A DNA stretch of 64,000 nt from Aselliscus stoliczkanus (GCA_033961575.1 CM066732.1:93301187-93365186), one strand, 5' to 3'. Positions 22,306-34,904 are shown, counted from the first letter of the stretch. A program made the numbers and translations. The notes: a model not told the origin generated them from the letters alone.

Positions 22306-22739
22306 AATCAGCCAGGTATCAGGAGGAGACAATTAATCCTGGGCACAGGAGCCTAGGATTAATTGATTATGGACAGGACTCTGACTGGAAGTGGGAAACC
22401 AAAAATTCCAACAAATAATTTATCATTAATGTTAAAATTAAGGAGAAATGTGGGGTTAAATACAAAAAGAAAGGTCTATTCTATACATAAAGGAATGATC
22501 TTAGAAGCTTATTGAAGCCATGAGCCAGTCTTTTCAGCTTAACGTTAGTTGGGGAACTATTACGTGACAAGCACATAATCCTGGTCCAGATTCTAGGAAT
22601 ATGCAAATGAATAGGATATAATCTTCAGGTGGACTGAGCAACCAAAGGAAATGATCAGAAGCAAAAGCTGGGTCAGTCAGGAATCAGAATACAGGAACTG
22701 GTTGATGTCATACCACAAAATGTGTTGTTTTGACATAGT
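22306..22739. other. Unassigned sequence
   Basis: No gene or repeat is recognised. Confidence 0.4.
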
Positions 22740-22975
22740 CTGGGGTCAGTTCCTCTGGTTGAAGCTTTCCTTGACCACAGGCAATTAGTCATTGCTTCCT
22801 CTTTTTACAGTTCTCTGTTCTTACCTCGAACATAGAATTTATTCTGTTCTACCTCTTTCTGTTTGGTTTTCCCTGGATTATATCTCCACCTTCTAGCACA
22901 ACGTCTGACACATAGCAGGCATCTAATAAGTGTGTTTTAATTATATGTTTGATTGAATGAATAAAAGAGTGAAGA
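22740..22975 (+). repeat. L2 LINE 3' end
   Basis: 'gaagctttccttgaccacag' followed later by 'ctgacacatagcaggcatct' and 'gtttgattgaatgaat' matches the 3' terminal sequence and TGAA-type tail of L2. Confidence 0.75.
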
Positions 22976-23999
22976 AACCTGCCTTGTTAGGAGCCTTTCT
23001 TTAAGGCCACAGGCCTTGCCCTGCGGGTTGAGAAAAGGATGTGCTCAGAAACAGGGTCTGAGTTGGAATGAAACACACCATTCACGTATCCTACAACATT
23101 CTTTTACCATCTCTTCAAAACTGACTTGATGTAACACTGCAGAGCTTCACAACTAAGTTGATGACTATTCAAATTTAATAATTTTAATGATGAAGAAAAC
23201 TATGGAAAATAAATCTTTTTATTATAGTCACAATTTACTCATTTACTGAAGGGTAAAAGTGAAAAAAACAAAAACAAAAAAACATACCATATTTCAGGGA
23301 AAATAAAAGTTAAACATTGTAGGAAAGTTGATACACAGTGAGGCTCATTTTTCTATGTGATAGTTTTTATATCCACTTCAAGGATACACACATACATAGG
23401 ATACACACATACTCACACATATATACACACACTGTGTTACTTTAGTCTCATTAACAGGTGCCTTTCAGCTACTTCCTTTTTCTAAAACAAGAAGTATTGA
23501 GTCAGCGATTTGGCCAGGGGGAAAGAACTCTAAGCAATGACTATTAATACTGAAGACTTCCTAATGTTGGCAAAATCTATTTCCCCTTTAGAAGCCAGAG
23601 AGAGCAAGCTACTGAAAGTCAGTATCACTCATGGAATCAGAGATTTAGGAAAGACTGCTTCTAGAAGTCTTGGTTTAGTTAAAATTTGGACCACATATTT
23701 TGGGACATATCCCAGAGTTCTTCATATTGGCTATTAACAGGCATTTCCATTTCAGGGTAAAGGCGAACAAAAAATTAAAATGTATTCAGTATTTCTATGT
23801 TCCAAGAGCTGTGATAAGGTGTTATATAAAGTCATCCCAACAACAACCCTATGAAGCTGGTGATCTGGTCTTTCTGACTTAAAGGACATGCTCTTTACTG
23901 TTCCTTTATAACGTGTCCAGTGAGATCCCTAATTCAGGATAAATGAAGCTGAAATATGAATGGAGCCTCTCTTCGGAAGAACTGTGTTCCACAAATTTC

Positions 24000-24400
24000 T
24001 CATTTCTCTTGCTGAGAGAAACAAAGAAAGAATGTCAGTTTCCCCCAGATGTCCCAGCAATAGATATCCAGAGATTGAGGCTGAACATCAGACAACCTAT
24101 TACATATTTCCTCATCCTGCTTACATTACAAGGTGTTGGTTCATCTCTGAAAGACAAAGGCATTTCAGCTATCTCGCTGACAATCCATTCTGGCCCACAC
24201 CACCACATTCACTTGAAACAAGAAATGTGTGCAGTGGTTCAGGGTGACCCAGTTAAGAGCAGTCCCATTTAAAGCTATTAAATGTGGTTTCTTTTTCAGT
24301 GAGGTCATCCTGTTTAATCCCTCTGGACTGAAACAGCCTCTAAAGCGGACTCTCTAACAGCTTATCTCAGTTAATTTCTTGGTGGACTAAAGAGCTCAAC
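24000..24400. promoter_or_regulatory. Candidate conserved non-coding element (speculative)
   Basis: Free of recognisable repeats, moderately GC, with words such as 'tttaaagctattaaatgtgg' and 'agcttatctcagttaatttc'. The pattern looks more like retained regulatory DNA than repeat decay, but this is inference only. Confidence 0.18.
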
Positions 24401-26155
24401 TATTCACGAGTGCTCTCTTAAAGTAAGAACAAGGAAGAGGATGGTAGTGCGGGGAGGATAGGTAAAGGAAACTCAAGCTGTAAAATGCTAGTACACGGAG
24501 AAGCTACTCAAGGGATTGCGAAAGGACCCAGAAAGCAGTTGGAAGCATGTACAAGAAGGAAGTGGGAAGACTCCTCATCCACTTCTGCACCTTTCAGTGA
24601 ATTCACCCTAGCTTAGAACCATCTGTAAAAAAAGGAAGATGAGAAGGACCACAGTTAGAGCATTTGTTCCCGTGGTCCACCATGGGAAAATGAATCGCTG
24701 GAACTGCCGAGTACAGTTTTATCTTGTTCATAAAGCATCATAGTGATGCCTTCCTGGAAACCCAGGTAAAATAAGAAGGTATACTAGTTATTAAAAGTTT
24801 CTCCATTGAGAAGTTTCTGAATTAGAAACTTTGGATGGAGTAAGGAGGGTGGGACGAGAAATCTTTGTTTTAACAAGCCCTTCAGGTATAGTTAGAGAAC
24901 CACTAACTTATATGCCTTTCTCTCTCCTACACATTTCTAGCATAAAAAGATAAAGCATATGAGCCTTTTTCAATTCTGACTATGAGACATTAAAGGATAA
25001 AATCGATCTATATTTACTGATTGCTAGAGTGAAATACGAGATCCCAAATAGTATTTATATAATAAAAACTATCATCTATCTATCTGCTCTTTGTCTGTAA
25101 ACAGAATATTCCTGGAGGAACTATAAACAATAGTTACATCTAAGGGTCAAGATATTTGGGGATGGGAGAGGTGAAGGGGACATTTATTTTTTACATTTAT
25201 AGTCTGTTATACCTTTGTTTACCATAAGCCTTCCTTCTTTGTATATATGTATACTTGGAAGCTTTCACAGTCCATTGTGATGATCAGCTGGAATTAGGAG
25301 CCCCCACAGAGCACTAGCTGTTAGTGCCTGTTAGTTCAGTAGCCATGAAGTGACTGTTTAAACATTTGTTCATGGACCTTGTGCATTCTCTCAAGCTCAC
25401 TGTTTTCTAAACCTTCTTTGAAGTCCTGCTCCAGATAATATGTGCATCCAAAGTAGGACCATTCTTGGGGTAATACCAGTCTGGCAAGACCAGTTAAGGA
25501 ACCCTGTATCACAGGAGCTTCTCAAATCCATTGGACAGGCAAATGCAACTTTCCCTCAGGTTCAGCAGCTGTGTGGCTGGGTTCTAGAAGAAGATACTGG
25601 GAAATGCAATTTGGTTTACATGGGTGAATACAATCGGTAAATACCATAACCATTTGTCTAACAGGATCCAGCTTGCTTACTCTACAGAGATAAGCATGTT
25701 AGTATCCAGGAAGAAAAATAATTCTCCAGAGCAGAACAAATCTGTGTCAGCACTTTCATAGGTGGTCTTTTCCATTTGCCTAGGAGCAGAAAGAACCCCA
25801 GACAAAATTAAGTACCCTTAAAGCCTCTTGCATCTTTCTACTTCTGGGAGAAAACTGAACCTCCATGTCTCTGTCCTGGAGTCCTCAAAACTGACAGCTC
25901 AGGAATTTTACTACAAGACTGACTCATGCCTGCCTACCATGAAGCATTTTCAAACCTATCCTTTCAAAATTGCTCCTCCCAGCACCAAAATTTTACCTTC
26001 TTTCTCCCTTCCCTATCCAAATGTTTAGTCTTTAATAGTCTAATCTTGTTTAGTTGTAACTGAAGAAAGCAATTCCAGAAAGTAACACTAAGGTTTATAT
26101 CAGTAATTCAAATCTTATTGTCTCCAACCTCCACACACCCTTGGAAGATATGGTT

Positions 26156-26176
26156 GGGGGGGTGGGGGTGGGGGGG
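26156..26176 (+). other. G-run tract, possible G-quadruplex
   Basis: G7-T-G5-T-G7. Splitting one G7 run gives four runs of three or more, enough for a G4. Confidence 0.6.
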
Positions 26177-27062
26177 ACTATATAGAAATTTTAAGTAAGA
26201 TGTAGCATGTGAATTGAAAGAGCCCCCAATTCAGAATTATAGTCTGTAATGGACTTCAAGAGTCATTAATTTCATTGTTAACTTCCTAGGACTATTTATG
26301 TGTTAATGGGGCAATTGTTTAAGCCAAAACTGAGTCTTTAATTATGGAACTACAGGAATGTTGCTGGTTGGGGAAGATAATTTGGGATAGGGGAGCCTTC
26401 CTGGTTTTCTCCCAAGTACGTCATACTGACAAATATGTATCTCATCTCAACATTGGGAGTTCTTCCCTACTCAAAATTTTGCTAAAGATTTTGCTAAAAA
26501 TCTTGCAGGATTTTTCCAGTAGGTCACTTGAAATTCCACCTATTAGACCAGTCCTGCCTAATAAGGCAAGAGAGGGGAACTATGCATTCTATCACCTCTT
26601 CATTTTTAATGGTATTGACTCTTGAAACCCAGAGGAATGCTAGCTTCCATAAGCTTCTCTCCACAGACTGATATTTTAAGTCTGGAATGCTAAGAACCAA
26701 CAACCTTCATTTTGCCCTTGTGGACAGGACATAGTTTACCTGACCTAGAATAGACAGCACTGTTTTTTCTGGTGGAAATCCTGGAAACCAATGTGGAAAA
26801 TATAATGACAGTAGCCTCATAAAACAGAGAAATATCCACCCACAAATATTTTTTTAGAGCCCACACTATCACAAATGCTTTGCTTCCACTTTGAATAGTC
26901 ACTTTACTTTCTCTACAACTCAAAAAATTCCCATTTCTGGAACCCTTCTAACACCACTGTCAATATTGAGCTCCACTTTAAATTTTGGTGTACCTATGAT
27001 TACCCAAACTAATCTTCAAATATCTTTGCTATCACAAAAACTGGAAATGATACCATTATTAC

Positions 27063-27100
27063 AAAAGCAAACCCTACTTTTATAAGTAGGGTTTGCTTTT
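27063..27100. repeat. Perfect 17-bp inverted repeat with 4-nt loop
   Basis: aaaagcaaaccctactt (27063-27079) pairs without mismatch with aagtagggtttgctttt (27084-27100) around a TTAT loop. It lies 8 bp before the target-site duplication of a SINE. Too short for a typical pre-miRNA. Its perfection suggests a recent origin, for example by template switching. Confidence 0.9.
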
Positions 27101-27120
27101 TGTGGACTACAAAGACATTA

Positions 27121-27238
27121 TTATGCATTTTTTTTTTTTTTTTTTTAGGGCAGTGTCACTGGCCCTCATATGTGGGACCGAACCGGGGTTGCTGGCTTCT
27201 CAAGCCAGCGCTTAACCACCACGCCACTCGGCCAGCCC
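27121..27238 (-). mobile_element. Short tRNA-headed SINE
   Basis: Minus-strand copy: poly-T, 'agggcagtgtcactggccct', B-box-like 'accgaaccggggttgctgg', then 'agcgcttaaccaccacgcca' and 'ctcggccagccc'. Flanks tacaaagacatta (27108-27120) and tacaaagatatcatta (27239-27254) form an imperfect duplication. Confidence 0.85.
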
Positions 27239-27254
27239 TACAAAGATATCATTA

Positions 27255-27765
27255 AACTAATGTTTTGGTTAGCACAGTTTGCCTAGGATCATGTAGACTA
27301 AGACTAACTAAATAATCTTCCTTAAAGTGTAAAGATAATAGTGCAATCACATTTTTTCATGATATTCACCACAGAGAAGCTGAATGTTAATGATTCCAGC
27401 CATTAAAATTCCAGCCTGCAATCTAGACGATGGATCTGATGCCATTTCACCAAGAAAAGCTGCAGTCATTTATTAGAATCCCAAATGTTGACCAAAGCCT
27501 CAGAGTGGAATTCAATTAAAATTCTGGCACACAAAAATTATAACCTTGAGCTGTCTAATAGGAATTTAACAAATATCTTAAAGCAGTTTTTGTTTTATAT
27601 ATGTCTCATTGGTGGCAAGCAATAGAAATCCACTTGAACCACCTTAATTTTAAAAAGGGGTTATTATATGGTTATCTCATGGATCCCAAGGGTAGAGGAC
27701 AGAAAACCCTTATAAAGACTAGAATTGGACAGAAGAAAATTCTCAGGAACTAAGGCAGTGATATA
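27255..27765. other. Unassigned sequence
   Basis: No gene or recognisable repeat is seen between the SINE and the CT tract. Confidence 0.4.
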
Positions 27766-27773
27766 TTCTCTCT

Positions 27774-27863
<90 letters not shown>
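27766..27863. repeat. Long (CT)n tract, ~98 bp
   Basis: Essentially pure CT from 27779 to 27863, with a slightly impure start, followed by about 110 bp of C/T-rich sequence. The serine-leucine frame reading through it is an artefact. Long homopurine-homopyrimidine mirror repeats like this can form triplex (H-DNA). Confidence 0.95.
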
Positions 27864-27865
<2 letters not shown>

Positions 27866-28559
27866 GTCCTCTTTCTCCCTCTCTCTTCCTCCCTCCCTTA
27901 TCCTTTTTTCCATCCTTTTCTTTCTACTTCTCTTTCCCTATCTCCATCCCCATGGTTTCTCATCTCTGCCTTTCTCTGAGGCTTTGTCTCCATCTTGTCT
28001 CTCAGCTGAAGCACTTTCTTTGCTTCTCCATGCCCAAATTGCAAAAACACACCTCTCAATCATCAAAAACAGACAAAAAGCTCTGCTGCAAACACCTGCA
28101 AGACAATTAGACTGGCCAAACATGGGGAAACTCACCGTTTCTGAATGAGTAAATGGAGATACATAGGGGCAGAGCTTTATAGTACAAACATGGCTTCTGG
28201 GGCTCCACTCCCTAAGAGGGCTGGGAAGCTATTGGTTATCCCTTTTACTGAAAAATATTTTAAAATCTAAAGGTCAACAAATTGACAAATGGAGAAACCA
28301 TTCGGCCAAACATTTGGGAATTCTTTCTCACCCTAGTTGGTTTCTACTACTAAATACATGTATACTAAGAAGATAATCTTTTTGGTATAGTTGAAGTCAG
28401 TAGACTGGGAAGATTCAGAAGTCAGGCTCCATTAGTCAGCAATGTGTATACACTTGCCTGATTCACTGCTACTCTCTGGGTCTCTTCCCGCTATGCCAAT
28501 CTCTAAGGCCCCTTCCAGCTCTAATATGCTAATTCTTCTGAGATGTTAATATCTATTCT
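27864..28559. other. Pyrimidine-rich then unassigned sequence
   Basis: C/T-rich decay of the CT tract continues to about 27975. After that no gene or repeat is recognised. Confidence 0.4.
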
Positions 28560-29010
28560 TTTAATAATTACCTGCAGAAAAGGGCTGCTGACTTGAGTGG
28601 TGCCTTCTGGAGGAATTTTCATTTCAGCCAGAGATCAAGCAAGTGTGCCTCTCTTTTGATTTTTATCATTAGTGTTTTGGAACTCTAGAGATTAGGATTC
28701 CTGAGACAAATCGCTCCCATAGTGGCAGCTTCATTCACTTTTTAAAGCTATTTCAGTGCCATTTATAGGAGTCTCTAAAGAAATTGGAATATCAAAAGTG
28801 AGTTAATTTATCTTATGTTCACTAACAAAATTAGTCTCCGGGGTATTCAAACACACTCCTGCTAAGTTGGGCAATTTTAGTGTCACTTAAATTCCATTGT
28901 GCATTCAAAATAACCCCAATAGCAATGCACATGGCCTTATTAAGCTTTGCTTTGGGAATTCACGCAAGAGTGATAGCGAAAGAGCTTTACACATAGAAAG
29001 AGAGCATCTT
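28560..29010. promoter_or_regulatory. Candidate conserved non-coding element (speculative)
   Basis: Repeat-free, evenly composed sequence with several ATTA/TAAT cores and stretches such as 'aattccattgtgcattcaaa' and 'ggccttattaagctttgctt'. Of the three such blocks in this window it looks most like an enhancer. No single-sequence proof is possible. Confidence 0.22.
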
Positions 29011-29849
29011 GAAGCCTGCTAACTCATTTCCTCTGATGGAAATCAATAAGCTTGTGACCACCACCAACACCATCAAAAAGCAGATGCTTAGCAGACCAGC
29101 TCAGCAGACCAGCCACACCTTAGATTTCATATCCTTTCCCATTAGAACTGCTGTGTGTGGCTTTTGAACCAAGCCGGATCAATCAGATATAACAGAAGAT
29201 ATTTCTTGTCTTCTCTAGCACAAATTTCCGCTCTAAAAGGAAAATGGGTTCCTATTTTAAAAGCTTAATAATAAATCAGGAAGTGTTATACCCATCGTGC
29301 CAACCATGCTTTTTTTTATATTCTACATTGCAATTGAAGATATTTAGAATAGTCAATTAGGGATTTTACTACTAGAAATATTATTTTACGAGTGGCCTGT
29401 TACTCAAAGAAATACTGCTATTACCAAGAAAAAGATATTTTGATTATATGTTCAATTGTAATAAATAAAACAAGTTGAGCACAAATGCCTGAAACATAGT
29501 AAGTGAGCAATAAATATATGTTTATCTTCTTTTCCCAAGTTCAATCAAATGTGCAAGAAAAAAAGAGAGAAAGAGTCTGGAAGTTTTTAGGAATTCGTAC
29601 ACAAGGCTATAATATTTCATTCAATTTAATTGTAATTTGCCCCCATGATCTCAACGTATTTTCACATTTATCATTCATCTTTTACAATCAACCTGTGACA
29701 TAAACAGGGTTAAATATTACCAATGTCATCCTTAATGAAAAAAAATTGAAGCATAGAAAGAACAGAGACTTCTCCAAATTTTTAACTATTTAACGGGGTA
29801 GAACTCAGAGTCTCTGACTGGTTTATTATTCAGTTTATAATGCCTCATT
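29011..29849. other. Unassigned sequence with an L2-like scrap
   Basis: 'gcctgaaacatagtaagtga' and 'gcaataaatatatgttt' at about 29486-29524 resemble the L2 3' end. The rest is unassigned. Confidence 0.35.
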
Positions 29850-29863
29850 AAGAATCCTATACC

Positions 29864-30267
29864 AGGGCCAGTCGAGTAGCGCGTTGGTCAACAGTTGGTT
29901 CCGGAGAGCGAGCTCTGAGCAGCAGTGCCCAGGTTCCGATCCCACATGAGGGCCAGTGACACTGCCCTCTACAGCTAAGATGGTGAACAACAGCTCAACC
30001 TGGAGCTGGACTGCTGTCAATGGTGTAAGCTGCAGTGGAGCTGCAGTGGGTTGCCCTAAGCTACGGTGAGTGGCTGGCAGCCGGTGTGAGCTACCAAGAG
30101 CTGCCATGAGTGGCTGTCCAATGGTTGGCAATCAATCTGCCAGTTAAGCGATGTTCTCCACAACTAGACTGAAGAACAAAAGGACAGCAACTTGTCTGTT
30201 CCTCTTCCCCAATTCCCCAACTCTGTTATCCTCTCCCAATTCCCTAATAAAATCTTAAAAAAAAGAA
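29864..30267 (+). mobile_element. Long-body tRNA-headed SINE
   Basis: Plus-strand copy, ~404 bp: head 'agggccagtcgagtagcgcg', B-box-like region near 29931-29945, 'gagggccagtgacactgccc', 'acagctaagatggtgaacaa', the repetitive body, 'ctccacaactagactgaaga', and tail 'ccctaataaaatcttaaaa'. A perfect 14-bp duplication, aagaatcctatacc, flanks it at 29850-29863 and 30268-30281. Confidence 0.92.
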
Positions 30268-30281
30268 AAGAATCCTATACC

Positions 30282-31503
30282 AAAAAGCCCTTTGCAATTG
30301 GCTGTAAGATGTTTTCCAGGACTAGCTTATATTCTTTAGAAGGTAGGTCACCCATATCACACAAATAAAATTAATAACCAATTTGACTCTATTTCTCTGT
30401 GTACACAATACATGTGTATATATATGATATACAACATATATATACACTAATTGATCATATCCCAGAATTGCTTAACAGAAGAACTCTACTTCTTAAAAAT
30501 GTGAGATAATAATTTTAAATATAAAAAATGAACATGATTCTATCATGGAGGTGCCATTCATATTGCAATCCTGTTTCAGGACTGGAACCCTCCTGAGAAA
30601 CTCTGACAAAGTTTTTCAGCTTGAACAGAAATCACAAAATTTTAATAGCTTGAAAGGTAGTAAAGCATTATCAATAAGAGGAAAAACTGTCATAGCTGCT
30701 AATTATTTTCAGGGGTCTTTCTGAGAACCTAGTAATTCTCAAATGATAAGCAAGAGGTTGATTTTTATTCTGTGGTTTGTAACAGACTATTATCATCATT
30801 ATCAGAATATTTTTGCCAAACACCCATCACATGAAACCTGATTCATAGCAACATTCAGCACTGTTATCACATTCCCAGAGATGCCATTTACCCACAACCT
30901 TACCTACTGCCAAAGCCTGAGTTTGAAAATGAATAAGCCTTTCAGTGAGAACCTCCCCTTCCATTCAGACTTCCCTATTCTAGCCTTCCCTAATGCTGCA
31001 GTTTGCACCGGAGACTAACCTGGATGAACTGGCACAAACCTAGGAACTTAAATTTGTCAAAACACACTGGGAAAAGAGAAAATTCATCCTTTACCTTCAG
31101 CTATCTACCAGAACAGCCCTCTGGTCTCTTTTCCAGTTCATTACATACTTCTACGTGTGTATATGTGTTGTACTACTGCTCTTTTTCATTTACTCTTTTT
31201 AAAATTTTGATTAAAAATTAAAATTATTTTATCAAAAATAAATGCATGTGTTTCGGGTCATATAAAGGTCAGATAGTACCAAAAGTCTTATAAGAAATAA
31301 CAAGTTTTTCTCTTTTATATATGATCTATTGGCTTCCTACTGGAGAAGATAGAATTTAACTCTCTTATATAAACCCCTTATCAAGAACACACACATGTAT
31401 TTTCCATCCTGCCAATATTGAGTTTTTTATTAAATCAATATCTGGTGTTTACATTATTATGGAGTATAAATATCATTCACACATAAGACATGTAATGCAC
31501 TTT
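30282..31503. other. Unassigned sequence
   Basis: AT-rich, with TA-rich simple sequence around 30415-30455. No gene seen. Confidence 0.4.
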
Positions 31504-31521
31504 GATCACATATTCTTTTTC

Positions 31522-31630
31522 TTTTTTTTGTTTTTTAGAGGGCAGTGTCACTGACCCTCATGTGGGATCCGAACCGGGGCTGCTGGCGTCCCAAGCCAGC
31601 TCTTAACCATTGCACCACTCGGCCGGCCCT
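31522..31630 (-). mobile_element. Short tRNA-headed SINE
   Basis: Minus-strand copy with T-rich start, 'gagggcagtgtcactgaccc', 'gatccgaaccggggctgctg', 'agctcttaaccattgcacca' and 'ctcggccggccct'. Flanks gatcacatattctttttc (31504-31521) and tatcacattttctttc (31631-31646) are an imperfect duplication. Confidence 0.85.
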
Positions 31631-31859
31631 TATCACATTTTCTTTCTTGTAAAATTTTTGTTTTTCTTAGAGTGAATGTATACTTGTCACTATGTTGGTT
31701 CACTACATACTTATCACTAATCAGTGCCCAACTCTCTGATAGTTATAAAACTCCTCTCAATATAATCAAACACATAAAATAATCCATAATTACCCCCTTT
31801 CCCACAAGAATCCACCCCTTCTGAAGCCTTCTCCCCTCTACCGCCAATCTGGACCATTT

Positions 31860-32880
31860 ACTCACTACGTCTACTGTACAATTGTCATTCTGGGACTTTC
31901 CATCACCATCATTCTGGAAACTCCCTTTATTTTTCTTCTGTGTTGAATTCCATTTTCTGAATGCCATGTCTTACTCTCCTTGGTTTTATTCCCTTATTTT
32001 GATGGAACCCATCTTCCAGTAAGTTCCTTAGAAAGGTTACACGAGAGGTAAATGACACAGGCATGTCTAAAATGTCTTTTTTTCCATGTACACACTTGGT
32101 TGGTAGTTTGGGTAAAGAAATATAGTCTGAAAACAATTTTTATGGAGAAATTTAAAAGATTACTCCAGGGGCTGGCCGAATGGTGCAGTGGTTAAGCGCT
32201 GGCTTGGGACGCTAGCGGCCCTGGTTCGGATCCCACATATGAGGGCCAGTGACACTACCCTCTAAAAAAAAATAAATGAATAAAAAATAAATGAAAGATT
32301 CCTCCATTGCTTTCTAGTTTTCAATGTTGTATAAAGAAGGCCATGTTGTTCTAATTCCCAATCATTTATGGGTTCTTGTCTGTTTTTTGTTTGTTTTGTT
32401 TTTCTTTCACTAGAAATTCTAGATGTTTTTCTTTAACATTGAAGTTCAGAAACATCACAGTGATGTGGCTTGGTTTGGGTTTGTTTGTTTTTTTTAACAT
32501 TACTATTCTAGGCACTTAGTAGATCCTTTCAACCGAGAGATTTATATCCTTCAATTCTGAAAGTTATTTGTATTATTTCTTTGATAATTCCTTCCAATTT
32601 ATTTTCTCCATTCTCTCTTTGTGAAATTTATTTTGGTTGAGGCTGTATCTCCTGGATAGAACCTCCAATAGTTTTAATTTTTTTCTCTCATTTTTTTCAC
32701 TTCTTTCTCTGAGAGATTTCTTAAACTTTATCCTCCAATCCTTATTTGAATGTTTTTAGTTCTGGTCTCATATTTTTAATTTGCAAACAATTTTCCTTGA
32801 TCTTTGCATATTTCATAGTGCAATTTCCTCTTTTATCTTTCTGAGGATTTTTTTTTTCTGAAATTTTTGAATCTAATGCT
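31860..32880. repeat. Ancient interspersed repeat, family unresolved, split by a SINE
   Basis: Phrases such as 'ttctgaatgccatgtcttac', 'gatggaacccatcttccagt', 'cttagaaaggttacacgaga' and, after the SINE, 'gttcagaaacatcacagtga' followed by 'tgtggcttggtttgggtttg' belong to a well-known old dispersed mammalian repeat. I do not name the family. A SINE sits at 32168-32293. Confidence 0.45.
32168..32293 (+). mobile_element. Short tRNA-headed SINE
   Basis: Plus-strand copy: 'ggggctggccgaatggtgca', 'gtggttaagcgctggcttgg', B-box-like 'ggttcggatccc', 'gagggccagtgacactaccc', and an A-rich tail with TAAATGAA units. Flanks aaagattactcca (32155-32167) and aaagattcctcca (32294-32306) differ at one base. Confidence 0.9.
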
Positions 32881-33224
32881 TCTTTTATAGACCCCAATGT
32901 TTAGCTCTATCCATACTTGCTTCTACCAAAGTAGCTTGCCTGAAATTCGTGTTTTTTAAATTCGTCAGCATGAATCCACTTATGTTCTTTTACTTCCACA
33001 GGTGCTTACTTTTTGCCCATCCCCCTTTACTAAGTCATAATGCCTTCCAAACTTTGATGACATTTCTATTGCACTTCACATCTCTTTTCTCTGTTGAATA
33101 GATTTAAACCTTTGTCATTTCTTTACTCATTTTGTCATTTAAGTGAAGTTTGGGGAGATGACTCATGTATTCCATCCACCATGTTGACTACATGTCCTTC
33201 ACTCCTCTTTCCCAGAACACTTTA
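32881..33224. other. Unassigned sequence
   Basis: May continue the old repeat before it, but I recognise nothing specific. Confidence 0.3.
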
Positions 33225-33620
33225 TTGATTTATTTGGCCAGAATTCATTAAGCATGGGCATATACATGTGGATAGCAAGAGATACAAGGAAGTATAACAT
33301 ATATTCTTAGCTCGAATGGAGCTTATACACAAGTTGAGAGACAACATATACATACATTAACAAATTTTAAAACAAATTAATAAGCTTTTAGAAATATGAT
33401 AAAGCCCTAATTCATAAGTGAAAAGGAGTCCTATAGCTACCACTGCACGCATTCAGAACTAAGAACAATGTCCTTGGCCTAGAATGAGAAGGCATACTTC
33501 ACTAAGAAAGTAGTACTTCAATTTCATAGAATTTGGAAAGCCTTTGAGAATGAGGGAATTCCAAATGAGATCAACAGAAACACGAAGAAAGCATGGGGAA
33601 TGAATTTGGCAAAAACAAAA
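33225..33620. repeat. Ancient interspersed repeat, family unresolved (copy 2 of 3)
   Basis: 'ccagaattcattaagcatgg', 'cgaatggagcttatacacaa', 'gagacaacatatacatacat' and later 'gaaagcatggggaatgaat' parallel the order of motifs at 3395-3900. Confidence 0.4.
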
Positions 33621-34904
33621 GATTCATACAAGTAAACTACAACTAGGTTGTGATCAATTCCACATTTTAGGTGAAAAAAAATATGCTAAGAAAAATATGG
33701 ATAGTAATAAAAAACACTGCACTGAGACTCCAGATTGTGGTCCTTGCTGCACCATATACTCGATGTATAGTTAAGGTGTCACTATACTGCCTCAACTTCC
33801 AGCTCCCCTTCATAGCCTAGAAATACCTAACAAAACTGTTCTTTCTCCTTTATAGTGGAACTTCTGGGCACAACCATTAACCTCTCCTGAAGAAATTAGC
33901 AGATGAAGGAGCTGATTCTGTCACATCAGCTTTCTGAATAATTTATACAGAAGAGTTTTAGATCTACTTGCCTAAAGGTTTAAGAAAATAGAAGGGTGTG
34001 GGTGGATGGGTTACAGCTCTAAAGGAAGTGGTAGTGAACTTTTAGAAAGAGAAAAGGTAAGTGTGGGGTGTAAGATTCTCTGGGACAGCAAATATGCTGA
34101 GGATGGCACCTGCATAAGAGTGCAGAGTATTACTTAGTAAAGAAGCAATGCCCATTTTCCTAAAGAGGTGGGAGTTACAAGAGGAAACCATCCAAATTGG
34201 AACACCATGCATTTTTAAGGAATGAATGTGCAATCAATTTATGTTTGAAGAAATGTTTTTGGCTATTTGGTAGCAGAAAAGAGTGTAAACACCTGACTAT
34301 TGTTAATAGATGGCATGCCCATATCATCCAAAATTAATTAAAATCTGGATAGACCATCAAGCCAACAAGTTCTGTTTCTTTTATTTTTTTCTTTATTCTG
34401 CTCCCCACTACAACACTGGTACAGCCCTTATTCTCACCCAGGACCTTTCCAGTACTCTTTACTGTTCACAGCTTAATGTTCCATTTTCTTCTTTTTAGTT
34501 TACTTGTTTGTTTTGTTTTGAAAGGTACTAAGAAATCCTTCATATTAAACTCTTTTAGCAACTGTCTGAAGGGGTACCTGTTTTTTTCTGGAAATGCCAA
34601 AAGTAACCATTGACCTACCCTAGTGACCTATCAAGAAAGCTGCATTTTTTAAAGGGGATTAAGAAGGAACCTTAAATGTGGGAGGTGACTGAGTGTTATG
34701 ACTCTTGCCAGAGACATGCTCTAGGAGCACAGGTTTTCATTGGCAGTGACAGATGCAGTTGCCCAAAATTAGGCTCGATACTATGCCATAGCCAGAGATA
34801 GGTCCAAAAAAGCCAAATTGACTATATCTTTCCTCGTATCCCAACAAAAACTGTGTATCTAATGTACATCTTTATTCACAGAATCAGCCAACCATCTAAA
34901 ATTA
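33621..34904. other. Unassigned sequence
   Basis: No gene or recognisable repeat. Confidence 0.35.

Larger units (their letters stand above)
22976..27062. other. Unassigned block, possible MIR scraps
   Basis: About 4 kb with no supported gene. 23740-23890 contains a weak MIR-like stretch ('cccaacaacaaccctatgaa'). CA/TA-rich simple sequence is at 23380-23440. A short tandem 'gattttgctaaa' lies at 26476-26505 and a G-run motif at 26156-26176. 24000-24400 is listed as a possible conserved element; overlapping frames of 109 and 95 codons there have no domain. Confidence 0.35.

Noticed and set aside
27725..27979. Ser-Leu repeat protein frame
   Set aside because: Direct translation of the (CT)n microsatellite.
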